DNA of 64,000 nt from Tritrichomonas musculus (lineage: Eukaryota > Parabasalia > Tritrichomonadida > Tritrichomonadidae), in NCBI GenBank assembly GCA_039105265.1, contig JAPFFF010000013.1, forward strand, positions 1,674,001-1,738,000. The letters run 5' to 3'. The notes beneath the pieces are model-generated. The model worked only from the letters and a program-made list of their open reading frames with translations. It had not been told where the DNA came from and ran no database searches. This document shows positions 52,204 to 60,900 of this stretch, one piece after another; position 1 is the first letter of the stretch, and each line of letters opens with the position of its first letter. Both the position numbers and the translations under genes were made by a program.

Positions 52204-52647
52204 TTATCTTTTATGATCTGTGTAATTTTCATCTCTGTTTTTTGCTAGCGCGATTGAATTCGGCCTATAAGGATAATCAAGTCCATCTTTAGGGAGAGGA
52301 ATATCAATTGGTAAGAACCATAATGGGAGTAAATAAATGGAGCCAAATATTTCCTCAAAATTTTTTCTAATACCTTTATTATAATAAGTTGTATCTAAAT
52401 ATACAAGTGACTCAACATTTGTGTATTTTTTGGTGATACGATAAAGGCAGACAACAAAAGTTAGTGAAAAATGATATAGAAAAAAAAGTGAACTTCTCAA
52501 TAATAATACAAATTTTATATTTCTTTCCTTTGAATTTAGTGAATACAAAGGCAGATTGATGATGAAACATTTATTTGCCTTTGGATTCAATTTAAAAATG
52601 TAAATGAAACTTTTTCTTAAATATTGACAATTTAATTTTTTTCTCAA
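52204..52647 (-). pseudogene. C-terminal fragment of a DHHC palmitoyltransferase (tentative)
   Basis: 147 codons. The C-terminal half reads NVESLVYLDTTYYNKGIRKN, FEEIFGSIYLLPLWFLPIDI and PKDGLDYPYRP, which matches the tail of DHHC enzymes (the Y.G..kNfxevFG and LW.LPi...DG pattern). A hydrophobic span precedes it, but the DHHC cysteine domain is absent: the frame runs instead into the promoter of the 70-aa gene at 52713. The part from about 52540 upward is duplicated at 55427. The fragment was therefore truncated by the segmental duplication. Confidence 0.5.
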
Positions 52648-52705
52648 AAAGTGGAACTTTATGTCATCAATGATTTTTATAATCTTATGATTTATTAGTT
52701 CATTT
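52644..52705 (+). promoter_or_regulatory. Promoter of the 70-aa gene: TCAAAAAGTGG and TCATTT Inr
   Basis: TCAAAAAGTGG at 52644-52654 and the Inr TCATTT at 52700-52705, 8-13 nt before the ATG at 52713. Both words are conserved in the duplicate (55547-55609), though the sequence between them has a 3-nt difference. Confidence 0.55.
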
Positions 52706-52712
52706 TTAAAAA

Positions 52713-52925
52713 ATGGTTTTTGGATTAATCGCTCTTACACATGTCGTTGCATATAATCTTATTGGGAATAGTATTGCACATGGAGCAATCACACCATTAA
52801 TTGTCAAAGGATTTGCTATATCATTAGCACAATGTTCTATTGCACATCCAGCAGCAGCGGCCACAGTTGCAGCAGCCAGTTATGCTGCTAAAAAAGCTTT
52901 AACATCAAATAATGATGAAGAATGA
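52713..52925 (+). CDS. 70-aa hydrophobic protein, copy A
   Basis: 70 aa, starting MVFGLIALTHVVAYNLIGNS, then a middle APLIVKG-like stretch (AITPLIVKGFAISLAQCSIA), an Ala-rich stretch (HPAAAATVAAASYAAKKA) and an acidic tail SNNDEE. Two hydrophobic segments may be membrane hairpins or amphipathic helices. It differs from copy B (55617-55829) at two positions only (Thr/Ala at 9 and Ala/Val near 53), so the frame is conserved after duplication. I do not recognise it. A small membrane protein is likely (inference). Confidence 0.65.
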   Translation: MVFGLIALTHVVAYNLIGNSIAHGAITPLIVKGFAISLAQCSIAHPAAAATVAAASYAAKKALTSNNDEE

Positions 52926-53040
52926 TATTCTATTCACCATAACTTTTATAAAATCAATATTAAGTGAATATTTTTTATTTATTTATTTTTATTTGATCTT
53001 CTTCAAAAAGTTGATTTTTATGGTTTATTCACAAAATATT

Positions 53041-53170
53041 CTATGAGATGTATAGAAAATATTATTTTTAGTGTCTGGAAGAAATAACTCGCTCGAACAA
53101 TTATTTGAGTTAAGGAAACAAGTTATTCACCAAAGAATCTCGAACCGCAAGCCTTTTAGGCGACTGAGAT
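53041..53170 (+). pseudogene. 5' relic of the glycosidase gene
   Basis: The sequence atgagatgtatagaaaata is shared with the 5' end of the gene at 55930. A later block (gagttaaggaaacaagttat) matches its ELRKQV codons. The middle has a deletion and the copy ends at about 53125, where a tRNA-like piece (minus strand, with ggttcgaga) begins. It is a truncated duplicate. Confidence 0.7.
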
Positions 53171-53262
53171 TTAATATTAATTATTTTTTTTTTATTCATC
53201 AATTAAATTGAAAACATTTGATAAGAAATTAATTTAATTTACAACTTAAAAATTATTGTTTA

Positions 53263-54606
53263 TTAACTCTGATTTGATTCCAGAATAGAGCCAAAAAGCT
53301 CAAAATAATAAAAATGCATGTAATATCTGCTTGAATGCCATGATTCTTCTTCAATGAAACGAATGAATTGATAATATTCTTCGTTTTTTTGGCATTCAAA
53401 TCTTTTCTGTACATTTTGGCTTTTCAAATCATTCATATTTACTTGTCTATTCAATACAGTCCAGTTGCTTCCGTCGTTTGAGCCTGAAATTCTCCATGTT
53501 TTCGGACCACTGTTAGCACTGCAAGAACGAATTGTATAAGACGATAAATTTATTTTTCTTTGACCAAAATTGAATTCAATCCATGCATCATTCTCGTTGC
53601 TTGGACTACTGCTGTAACATCCGCTATTTGGATTGAATAAATTCTTAATTTTGTTTTTAACTGTTCCTAACCCATCTCTTACTGTTATTAAGCCATTGTT
53701 CACAGCATCTCCTCCGCATAATTGATTGATAAAGGCGAAAATTCCTGACTGTTCATTTCCGTTGAATTGGCACTCGGTGATCTTTCCTTTTATCTTCTTT
53801 TTGCCATGAACCAATTTGACCTGTTTTTTGAATAGATGCATGACTCTTGGAAGTGATTCAAGCAGGATTTCATCATCAATGTTCTCGTCGAAGTATTCTG
53901 TCATGTCATCATTGAACTCTTCAAATTCAATGTGCATCAAAAAGTACATTATAGTGCTTCTGTCTAAATTGGCGCTTTTCATTTTGTCAAAAATTTTAAT
54001 TAATTCATCATCATCATTTTTCGTGGTCTCATCATTAAGGCTTTCTGTGTACAGATCAATAACTTCATTAAAAACTGGCTCTGAAATGGTACTTGCTTGC
54101 CCACTTTCAATTAATTGTAATAAATTACTTGATAGATATTGAATTGAAAGGTCATGAAATTCTGTATTTAAGAACTGAATGGCTTCTTCTTGATTGTTAA
54201 TTAATAAATTCAACTTTTTTAAAGCATCTTTATCGCACTCTCCGAGTAAGTATTGAAATATTGTAAATAATTTTAATTTTTCTTTTGGTATATGAACTTT
54301 TTGATTTGTTGTTTTAAGTATAAATTGCATAATCTCTTTGAGCTCCGATTCTTCAGTATTTTCCTTTAAAAAATAATTTGGAATATCGATCTGATATTGG
54401 CAAATAGTTGGATCATTTTGAAAAGATTCATCAATTTTACATGAAATAATCCTAGCTTCATTAATCGTAGTATCTAAAAAAAATTCATGTTCTGAAACAT
54501 TATCAAAAGAATATTTAACAATAATTTTAAATTGTTCGCTTTGATCACGCTTGATCAATCTTCGAAAGTTTGCAATTGGGGCTTCATAATCAATAGCTTC
54601 TTCCAT
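53263..54606 (-). CDS. BTB-like protein with C-terminal F5/8 type C (discoidin) domain
   Basis: 447 aa. The C-terminal ~150 residues are an F5/8C domain: WIEFNFGQRKINLSSYTIRS, then GPKTWRISGSNDGSNWTVLN and YYQFIRFIEEESWHSSRYYM with the final YFELFGSI. The N-terminal two thirds are helical with acidic loops (FKIIVKYSFDNVSEHEFFLD resembles a divergent BTB start; the rest a BACK-like helical region). BTB-BACK-F5/8C proteins are abundant in trichomonads. The F5/8C domain likely binds a ligand or lipid and the BTB part dimerises or recruits a cullin (inference). No signal peptide. The upstream word TTCAAAAAGTG lies 40-50 nt before the ATG. Confidence 0.8.
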   Translation of the reverse strand: MEEAIDYEAPIANFRRLIKRDQSEQFKIIVKYSFDNVSEHEFFLDTTINEARIISCKIDESFQNDPTICQYQIDIPNYFLKENTEESELKEIMQFILKTTNQKVHIPKEKLKLFTIFQYLLGECDKDALKKLNLLINNQEEAIQFLNTEFHDLSIQYLSSNLLQLIESGQASTISEPVFNEVIDLYTESLNDETTKNDDDELIKIFDKMKSANLDRSTIMYFLMHIEFEEFNDDMTEYFDENIDDEILLESLPRVMHLFKKQVKLVHGKKKIKGKITECQFNGNEQSGIFAFINQLCGGDAVNNGLITVRDGLGTVKNKIKNLFNPNSGCYSSSPSNENDAWIEFNFGQRKINLSSYTIRSCSANSGPKTWRISGSNDGSNWTVLNRQVNMNDLKSQNVQKRFECQKNEEYYQFIRFIEEESWHSSRYYMHFYYFELFGSILESNQS

Positions 54607-54645
54607 TTATTAAAAAATGGCTCTTTCAATTTTTTTGGAAATAAT

Positions 54646-54656
54646 CACTTTTTGAA
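54646..54656 (-). promoter_or_regulatory. TTCAAAAAGTG element upstream of the BTB/F5-8C gene
   Basis: Minus strand, about 40 nt before the ATG at 54606. Same word as before the twin 70-aa genes and the glycosidase. Confidence 0.4.
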
Positions 54657-55145
54657 TATGTATCGGTTTTTTATTTTCTATTTCAAAAAACATAATTTCC
54701 AAATGAATCTTTTAAAATCATTGAGAATTTTTCAAAAAGAAATAATTATTATAATAAAAAGAGATCAGCTATCATTATTATATTCAAGAAGTTTCTTTAA
54801 ATTAGTGTCATTCTTACTCAAGCTCTATTAAAACATTATTTTTTTTTTAATTCCAATATGCATTATGATTGCAATCATAAATTAATTTCAATATGCATCT
54901 ATTTCAGTTCAACAACTCATCATTTTACAAGATTTTCTTATAAAAAGATTTCTATAACATTAGTAAATATATTTACTATATCTGAATTCATTTTCCCAGT
55001 TATTTATACGATAGTATTAATTGAAGCAAATTAATTCCTTTTTTACATTTATTTGCTTAAAATATGTACCTTGATTTTTTATATTCAATACAATTGTTTT
55101 ATTCTAAAGTTCAAATTTGATAAAACATCCTAAATTTCGAATCCT
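54657..55145. other. Intergenic, nothing recognised
   Basis: A+T-rich sequence between divergent units. Confidence 0.5.
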
Positions 55146-55400
55146 ATGGAGGTTAATGAAACACTTTTGATCGTTGTTGGCGATGTTCATGGTGACATAG
55201 ATCAATTGATGATCAATTGTTCAAGTTATGTAATAATGCAAAATTGATTTATATTGAAGATTAATGTTCAATTTCCTCAGAATATTAATCTTCATTAAAT
55301 ATTAGAAGCCCAAAATATTATCTCAGAGGAAACCATGAAAGTAGGAACTTTGATTGAAGCGAAAAGAACTACTGAATTTAGTGTTCGCCTTTGCTTAAAT
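55146..55400 (+). pseudogene. Calcineurin-like (PPP/metallophosphatase) gene relic
   Basis: ATG at 55146 reads MEVNETLLIVVGDVHGDIDQ, the GDVHGD metal-binding motif. After frame changes, RSPKYYLRGNHESRNFD (RGNHE motif) appears near 55309. The following histidine motifs are missing and the sequence then runs into the segmental duplication at 55427. Clearly a short, broken remnant, probably truncated by the duplication. Confidence 0.65.
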
Positions 55401-55546
55401 TTTAACTTAGATGATGATTATTTTTGAATACAAAGGCAGATTGATGATGAAAGAAACATTTATTTGCCTTTGGATTCAATTTAAAATTTTTAAATTAAAA
55501 ATGTAAATGAAACTTTTTCTTAAATATTGACAATTTAATTTTTTTC

Positions 55547-55609
55547 TCAAAAAGTGGAACTTTATGTCATCAATGATTTTTATAATCTTATGATTATATT
55601 AGTTCATTT
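55547..55609 (+). promoter_or_regulatory. Promoter of the second 70-aa gene: TCAAAAAGTGG and TCATTT Inr
   Basis: TCAAAAAGTGG at 55547-55557 and TCATTT at 55604-55609, before the ATG at 55617. Confidence 0.55.
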
Positions 55610-55616
55610 TTAAAAA

Positions 55617-55829
55617 ATGGTTTTTGGATTAATCGCTCTTGCACATGTCGTTGCATATAATCTTATTGGGAATAGTATTGCACATGGAGCAATCACACCA
55701 TTAATTGTCAAAGGATTTGCTATATCATTAGCACAATGTTCTATTGCACATCCAGCAGCAGCGGCCACAGTTGTAGCAGCCAGTTATGCTGCTAAAAAAG
55801 CTTTAACATCAAATAATGATGAAGAATGA
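55617..55829 (+). CDS. 70-aa hydrophobic protein, copy B
   Basis: 70 aa, 97% identical to copy A at 52713-52925, including the acidic SNNDEE tail. The Ala-rich stretch reads TVVAASYAAKKA here. The conserved frame across two otherwise slightly diverged copies argues that it is a real gene. It is followed 101 nt later by the glycosidase gene, on the same strand but with its own promoter words. Confidence 0.65.
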   Translation: MVFGLIALAHVVAYNLIGNSIAHGAITPLIVKGFAISLAQCSIAHPAAAATVVAASYAAKKALTSNNDEE

Positions 55830-55886
55830 TATTCTATTCACCATAACTTTTATAAAATAATCATAAAATAAATTAATTTCATTTTA

Positions 55887-55921
55887 TTCAAAAAGTTGGT
55901 TTATTTATTGTTTATTCACAA
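55887..55921 (+). promoter_or_regulatory. Promoter of the glycosidase gene: TTCAAAAAGTTGG and TCACAA Inr
   Basis: TTCAAAAAGTTGG at 55887-55899 and TCACAA at 55916-55921, 9-14 nt before the ATG at 55930. The same order is kept in the left duplicate (about 53007-53030). Confidence 0.5.
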
Positions 55922-55929
55922 AATATTCT

Positions 55930-57222
55930 ATGAGATGTATAGAAAATATTTTTTTTTTCATGTCCGAAAGTACTAACTCTCCAAAACAAAATAATTATGA
56001 AACCCTTGAATCAATTCACTCCAGGCTTGCCTCAGGATTTATTGAATTACGCAAACAAGTTATCCGCCAGCCAGAAGGTTTTATTAAATATCCCTATCTA
56101 ACACCAGCAGGCTTTTATACCCAATTATGGGACTGGGATGCATTTTTTATGGCCAATCATTTTATCTCCAAAGGCCATCCAGAATACATGAAGAACTGGG
56201 TTCTAATATTCTCACAAGGAATTGACAAAGACGGCTATGTTGCAGGATGCATGACGAAAGATGGCCCCCGAAATGTCTACAGTGGTCGATTTGCCATGAA
56301 ACCTTTTCTATCGCAGGGAGCCTATCACTACAGCGTTGCGACCGATGATTGGGAATGGCTTCGACCAATTTACGATTCATTGAAGAGTGTCATAAACTAC
56401 AGACGATCTACACAACGTGATGACAAGTCAGGCCTCTATTTTTGGGAGATTGCGATGCAAAGTGGCGCCGATAACAATCCAGCATTGAATTATTTCAAAG
56501 ACGACAGTCGTTCATTTCTATCCACAGATGCGACAGCCTTCCAATATGGCGAGTTACTTGCACAGTCGATGATTGCTCTTCATCTTGGCTATACAGAAGA
56601 AAGTCAAATTTTTCGAAATGAAGCGAATGAATTGAAAAGTCTTCTCAATTCAATCTGTTGGAATGAAGATGACAAAGTCTATTACAATGTTGATCGAGAA
56701 ACAAGTTCACATTATAAAAGAATTAGTTATTCGACGTTTGTTCCACTTATGTATGATATGTGTCCTAAAATGAAAGGAAAAGAAATGATTGAAAAATATT
56801 TGCTCTCTGAAAATCACATGAAAAGTAAATTCGGATTCACAAGTCTCTCAAAAAGTGACGTTGATTATAATAATAAAAATATTATCATACCTTTCTCTAA
56901 TTGGCAAGGCCCAATTTGGGGAATTTGTAATTATATTTATTCAATCGTGCTGTACAATTATGGTTTCATGAATGAAATTAAATGGCTCGCAGAAAAAGTC
57001 GGAAAATTGATGGCGAAAGATTTGGACGAATTTGGTACAATGCATGAGAATTATAATGCAGAGAACGGAGAAACTTTGGCTCCTTCTAATTTTAAATATC
57101 GAACGCCAGAAGGGAAAATTCAAGGATTTGTGAGTTGGAACCTTTGCATTGAAAATGTTTTTGAAGGAATCATCAACAATAAATGGATGCTTCTTAAAAT
57201 TGAAGGCATGTCTAATGAATAA
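55930..57222 (+). CDS. GH63/GH37-like (alpha/alpha)6 glycosidase (trehalase or mannosylglycerate-hydrolase type)
   Basis: 430 aa. Landmarks are LWDWDAFFMA (about 66, Asp-rich opening), EIAMQSGADNN (about 173, the position of the general acid in ESGWDxS-type motifs), NWQGPIWGICNYIY (about 324, the YWRGPIW motif of GH63) and MHENYNAENGE (about 371, the EKYNxxTGE motif). It hydrolyses a short alpha-glucoside or mannoside, but substrate choice is open between trehalose, glucosylglycerate/mannosylglycerate and oligosaccharides. No signal peptide, so probably cytosolic. The N-terminal start at 55930 is set by the Inr; MSESTNS at codon 11 (55960) is an alternative. Higher G+C, bacterial-like sequence: possible lateral transfer. 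A truncated duplicate lies at 53041. Confidence 0.8.
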   Translation: MRCIENIFFFMSESTNSPKQNNYETLESIHSRLASGFIELRKQVIRQPEGFIKYPYLTPAGFYTQLWDWDAFFMANHFISKGHPEYMKNWVLIFSQGIDKDGYVAGCMTKDGPRNVYSGRFAMKPFLSQGAYHYSVATDDWEWLRPIYDSLKSVINYRRSTQRDDKSGLYFWEIAMQSGADNNPALNYFKDDSRSFLSTDATAFQYGELLAQSMIALHLGYTEESQIFRNEANELKSLLNSICWNEDDKVYYNVDRETSSHYKRISYSTFVPLMYDMCPKMKGKEMIEKYLLSENHMKSKFGFTSLSKSDVDYNNKNIIIPFSNWQGPIWGICNYIYSIVLYNYGFMNEIKWLAEKVGKLMAKDLDEFGTMHENYNAENGETLAPSNFKYRTPEGKIQGFVSWNLCIENVFEGIINNKWMLLKIEGMSNE

Positions 57223-57622
57223 AAAATTGATTTTTAAAATGTTTTCAAGTCGTACACATATTGGTGATAAATAAAACTGCATCTAATCAACTGTAATTGC
57301 AGGCCGATAATTCTTGAACTTCTTCTTCTGTTTTGAATGAATAATCGAACATTTAACTAATTCAATAGGTTTGTTTGATCTATTGTATAAAAAATCAAAT
57401 ATATTGTCAATTTCATCTTATTTGTAGGTATGTTTTACAGCACACTATATTATATAATATTTATTATGGCATTAAATTGTAATATTTAACTTATCAAAAT
57501 TTTTGTAAAAATCTTTTTTATCAATCTAAATTACATGACAAATATTTAATAATATGATATTTATATTTTTTTTGTTGTTGTTGTTGAGATCATTTCCACC
57601 AAAACTTAAGAAACTTAGTAGT
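57223..57622. other. Intergenic, nothing recognised
   Basis: A+T-rich, ending in a gtt-repeat (tttgttgttgttgttg) near 57570-57585. Confidence 0.5.
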
Positions 57623-58543
57623 ATGTGGTGCTATTGTGTTAGAGATTTAATTGACATCGAAGTTTCACGAAAGAACGAACTATTTTCATACGTTGATAAT
57701 AAATATTAAGTTGGCAAGAGTGACGCAGGAAGTGACGTATTTGACATTCTTTATTATGCTCGTTACGGCATCGAAGAAGTAGTGATTCCTCCACAAATCA
57801 AAATCATTCACAATTACTCATTTAACAGTCATTCAAAATTGCAGTCAGTCATTTCACCAAAGAATTCAAAACTTAAACGCATCAGAGATGCGCCATTCTT
57901 TTGTTCCACAATTTCAAAATTAGTTTTACCAGAAACTCTTGAATACATTGATTGTGGTGCTTTTCATGACACTGAGAATCTTAAAGAAATTGAAATTTCA
58001 TGGAAAAACGAACTTTTTTCAGTGACTGACGAAACTTTTTTTGTTGCCAAAAGTGACAGATCACTCAAAGACTTCGACGTTCTAATTTTTTGTCGTTGTG
58101 ATGTAGAAAACGTCAAAATTCCATCCAGCATCAAAGTGATCAATAGTTATGCATTTCATTATTGCAGTAAATTGACAACGATGACATTCGAAGGAGGATC
58201 ATCACTCGAGACTATTGATAAATACGCAATTTTACACAACGGTTCTCTTAAATCGATTGTTTTTCCTCCATCAGTGAAGTACGTAAATGAAAGAGGTATT
58301 GACAGTAATTATAAACTTGAATCAGTTGAATTTCGTGATGACTATGTAAAGATTGCTGCCTACAATTTCCACTGTTGCCGTGAAGGCATGGCTCTCTCAT
58401 TTCCAAACGCAAAAAAGCTGGAATTTGATGAAGATTCAATGACACTTCTTCCAGAAGGATCGAAAGTGAAGATCAGGCGAGGAGTAGAAATCGTTGGAGA
58501 AGAATTTTCAAAAATTGAGTCTAAAATTGAATTCATTGAATGA
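57623..58543 (+). pseudogene. BspA-type LRR segment, in frame with the following kinase
   Basis: Plus frame open from 57623 to 58543 except a TAA at 57707-57709. It reads VGKSDAGSDVFDILYYARYG, EEVVIPPQIKIIHNYSF and SKLVLPETLEYIDCGAFHD, BspA-family repeats, then linker LIFCRCDVENVKIPSSIKVI. It ends in a TGA at 58541-58543 but the same frame stays open through 58544-58699 (including KVGHKSKKTRIAKEEEF) into the kinase at 58700-59941. So one frame of about 2.3 kb holds a BspA-LRR kinase with only two stops. It may be a recently inactivated or stop-readthrough gene; upstream start not clear. Confidence 0.65.
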
Positions 58544-58699
58544 TATGAAACAAGCAATCAAAAAGTTCCTACATCGTTAGAAAAAGTTGGTCACAAATCT
58601 AAGAAGACCAGAATTGCTAAGGAAGAAGAATTTTCAAGTGAGAGATCATCGATCAAGAACAAGAATGAACAAGAATATTCAGAGGTAATTTCTAGATGC

Positions 58700-59941
58700 A
58701 TGAAGCGAATTCGTTTTCTTGAGTCTCGTCTTGGCATGTACGAGGAAGTTTTTCCATTCGACTTGAATTGTGAAATGAGTGACGAAGAACTTGAATCAGA
58801 GACGAATGATAAAGAAAATAAAGAAGAAGAAATCTTCGGAAGAGATGCGAAGAACATTTTCATTGATGATGAAGAAGAGTCACATCAACGGGTGATTTGT
58901 CAGATTGAAGAAGGAGCGACATCAGTTACGTACAAAGTGATTGACGAACGACGTGACGAAGAACTTTGCAAGAAAGTCCTGAAAGCGGAAGAAGGAAAGA
59001 CCACATTCAACGACGTTCGAAACATTTACAAAGAATGCGAAGTTCTTGCCGGCATGAATCACCCAAGCATCTGCAAGTGCATCGGTTTGAATCCACAAGA
59101 AAAACTGAATGACGACGATAAAGACACAAAAGAAGAAGAAGACGAAATTGAAATCAAGAGCAAGTTTACTCCGGGATCGACCAATAAAGACAAAAGCAAG
59201 ACTACGATAGCGATCTTCCTGAAGTTCCACCCGATGAACCTTCGCGAGTGCCTTGAACGCGACATTCTGAACAACACGCTGAAAGCGAAACTTGTGGTTG
59301 AAATTGCATTTGGCATGCTTCACATCCACGAGCACGGAATGATTCACCGCGACCTGAAACTTGAGAACGTTATGGTGAACTACATCTTCGAGGCGCAGCT
59401 GATTGACTTTGGACTTGCGCACGTTGATGCGATGAAGAGCACGATGACATCGATGACGAAAGGCATCGGCACCCTTGCATACATGTCGCCGGAGATGTCG
59501 AATGAAGAAGAATACGACAACAAGACGGACGTTTACTCATTTGGCGTTCTCCTTTTCGTCCTTTTCACTCGTCGTTTTCCAAAACAAAACTTGAAAGACA
59601 AACTGAACAACAAGCCGATCAAATTCCCAGAAGCATCGCCATCAATCTCATCGTTCACGATCTCGCTGATCAAGAAGTGCATGTCATTTGAAGCAAAGAA
59701 ACGTCCCTCATTTGCAGATATTGTTTCAGAAATTTATGCCCACCGATTCAAGATGGCGGAAGGAGTTGACTATGAAATTGTTCTTTCTCGTTTCCGAACA
59801 CTAAACCGTTTCCGTGCATTACATAAGCAAAGCAAAACGATGCCAGTGAAAGAACCATCACAGCCAAAATCAAAATCAAAATTACCTCCTCTCGGCAATC
59901 GTAAACCGTCAACAAAACCAGTTATAAAAAAGCCAATTTAA
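58700..59941 (+). CDS. Ser/Thr protein kinase (C-terminal part of a BspA-LRR kinase)
   Basis: 413 aa. Kinase core: ICQIEEGATSVTYKV (divergent glycine loop), KKVLKAEE (the VAIK-type Lys), a long acidic insert (DDDKDTKEEEDEIEIK), MIHRDLKLENVMVN (catalytic loop), LIDFGLAH (DFG), GTLAYMSPEMS (APE equivalent) and DVYSFGVLLFVLF. All catalytic residues are present. The C-terminus is basic and Pro/Lys-rich (KPSTKPVIKKPI). The coding sequence is noticeably richer in G+C and in NNC/NNG codons than its neighbours. The Met at 58700 is only the first ATG of this open stretch: the real gene probably begins in the BspA part. Likely a cytosolic kinase with a LRR ligand- or scaffold-binding half. Confidence 0.8.
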   Translation: MKRIRFLESRLGMYEEVFPFDLNCEMSDEELESETNDKENKEEEIFGRDAKNIFIDDEEESHQRVICQIEEGATSVTYKVIDERRDEELCKKVLKAEEGKTTFNDVRNIYKECEVLAGMNHPSICKCIGLNPQEKLNDDDKDTKEEEDEIEIKSKFTPGSTNKDKSKTTIAIFLKFHPMNLRECLERDILNNTLKAKLVVEIAFGMLHIHEHGMIHRDLKLENVMVNYIFEAQLIDFGLAHVDAMKSTMTSMTKGIGTLAYMSPEMSNEEEYDNKTDVYSFGVLLFVLFTRRFPKQNLKDKLNNKPIKFPEASPSISSFTISLIKKCMSFEAKKRPSFADIVSEIYAHRFKMAEGVDYEIVLSRFRTLNRFRALHKQSKTMPVKEPSQPKSKSKLPPLGNRKPSTKPVIKKPI

Positions 59942-60139
59942 ACCGTCAAACTAGCCTAACATTATGCAAAATAATTTAGTCTCGCGCGCACTCACAGGTA
60001 CAAAAAAAAATATTTAATTTTTATTTACTCTAATGAATCTTTATTAGATAAACAACATTTTTATATTTTTATGTATTTATTTTCAATAATCAAACAAATT
60101 ACATTTTATATTGATTATATCATTTTTTATTAAATTGAC
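59942..60139. other. Intergenic
   Basis: A+T-rich, no feature. Confidence 0.5.
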
Positions 60140-60630
60140 CTATTGTATGGTGAATTTATTTTTTTCACTTCATCATCCCAATATTGAACAAACCTTTTAT
60201 TACAAAAAGTTAATAAGCATTGAACATAGTATATTTACAAAGGGTAATTTGTATTATTTATTAATAATGTTTCATTTAACACTAATATTCCACCATCAAT
60301 TTATGAAACAAATTCATTTTTACTTAAAAAGCAAATGGCTGCTTCTCAAAGCTAGTTTTTACACAAATTATAGATTAATCTATTTGAAAACTCATTATTT
60401 CACGTTTGAATTTCAACTTTGCTCTTTTTCAATTGCAAACCCAAATATTTTAATAATAGTTCCAAATGACGACATGCTTCTTACAATTGCTCATGCGTGT
60501 CGATTATATAATTTGTCCTGAAGTTGTATTCGGAAGACAGAAAACAAAACGTGATTATGCAAGTTATATTTGTCATCAACCAGTTCATATCAAAAATCAT
60601 TATGCAAGTTATATTTTTCATCAACCATAA
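60140..60630 (+). pseudogene. DUF3447-type gene relic
   Basis: In one plus frame (about 60263-60350) the words NTNIPPSIYETNSFLLKKQM match the DUF3447 motif of the genes at 8689 and 37368. Another frame continues with NPNILIIVPNDDMLLTIAHA and, after a further shift, RDYASYICHQPVHIKNHYAS. A 45-nt tandem repeat (attatgcaagttatatttg) lies at about 60553-60620. Several frame changes and the lack of a continuous frame mark it as decayed. Confidence 0.45.
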
Positions 60631-60886
60631 ATAAATAAGCATTTAAAAAAATCTTTTTCATTTTTTCTCTCTTTTATTATTCTTTAATAGTTTTTTTTTT
60701 TTTTTTTTTTTTTTTTTGACTCATTTTAATTGTTATGATGAAACATTTTTACAAATAATAATAATATTTTGCTTAATTTATTTCTTTTTTGGATCTTTTA
60801 TTGTAAAGCAAAAACAAAACAAAAAAATGTTTTTTCATGATTTTTTTAAATTTATTTATTGAGATATTAGTGTATTTTTTTTTATT
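60631..60886. other. Intergenic with T-run
   Basis: A T-run of about 28 at 60690-60717 and A+T-rich sequence. Confidence 0.5.
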
Positions 60887-60892
60887 TCATAA
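60887..60892 (+). promoter_or_regulatory. Candidate initiator (TCATAA)
   Basis: TCAYWW match 9-14 nt before the ATG at 60901. Confidence 0.45.
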
Positions 60893-60900
60893 TAAAAAAC

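Larger units (their letters stand above)
52540..53170. repeat. Segmental duplication, left copy
   Basis: About 600 bp nearly identical to 55427-56078. It covers the end of the DHHC relic, the 70-aa gene with its promoter, and the 5' end of the glycosidase gene. The right copy keeps the glycosidase; this copy keeps the DHHC tail. Small indels are present in the 3' flank of the 70-aa gene. Confidence 0.85.
55427..56078. repeat. Segmental duplication, right copy
   Basis: Counterpart of 52540-53170. The first about 70 nt repeat part of the DHHC tail coding sequence without its context, so this junction is the duplication breakpoint. Confidence 0.85.

Noticed and set aside
53126-53170. tRNA fragment at the end of the glycosidase relic
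   Set aside because: Minus strand shows ggttcgaga and an anticodon-like stem, but no acceptor stem or A box at correct spacing. Noted only as a possible tRNA half.
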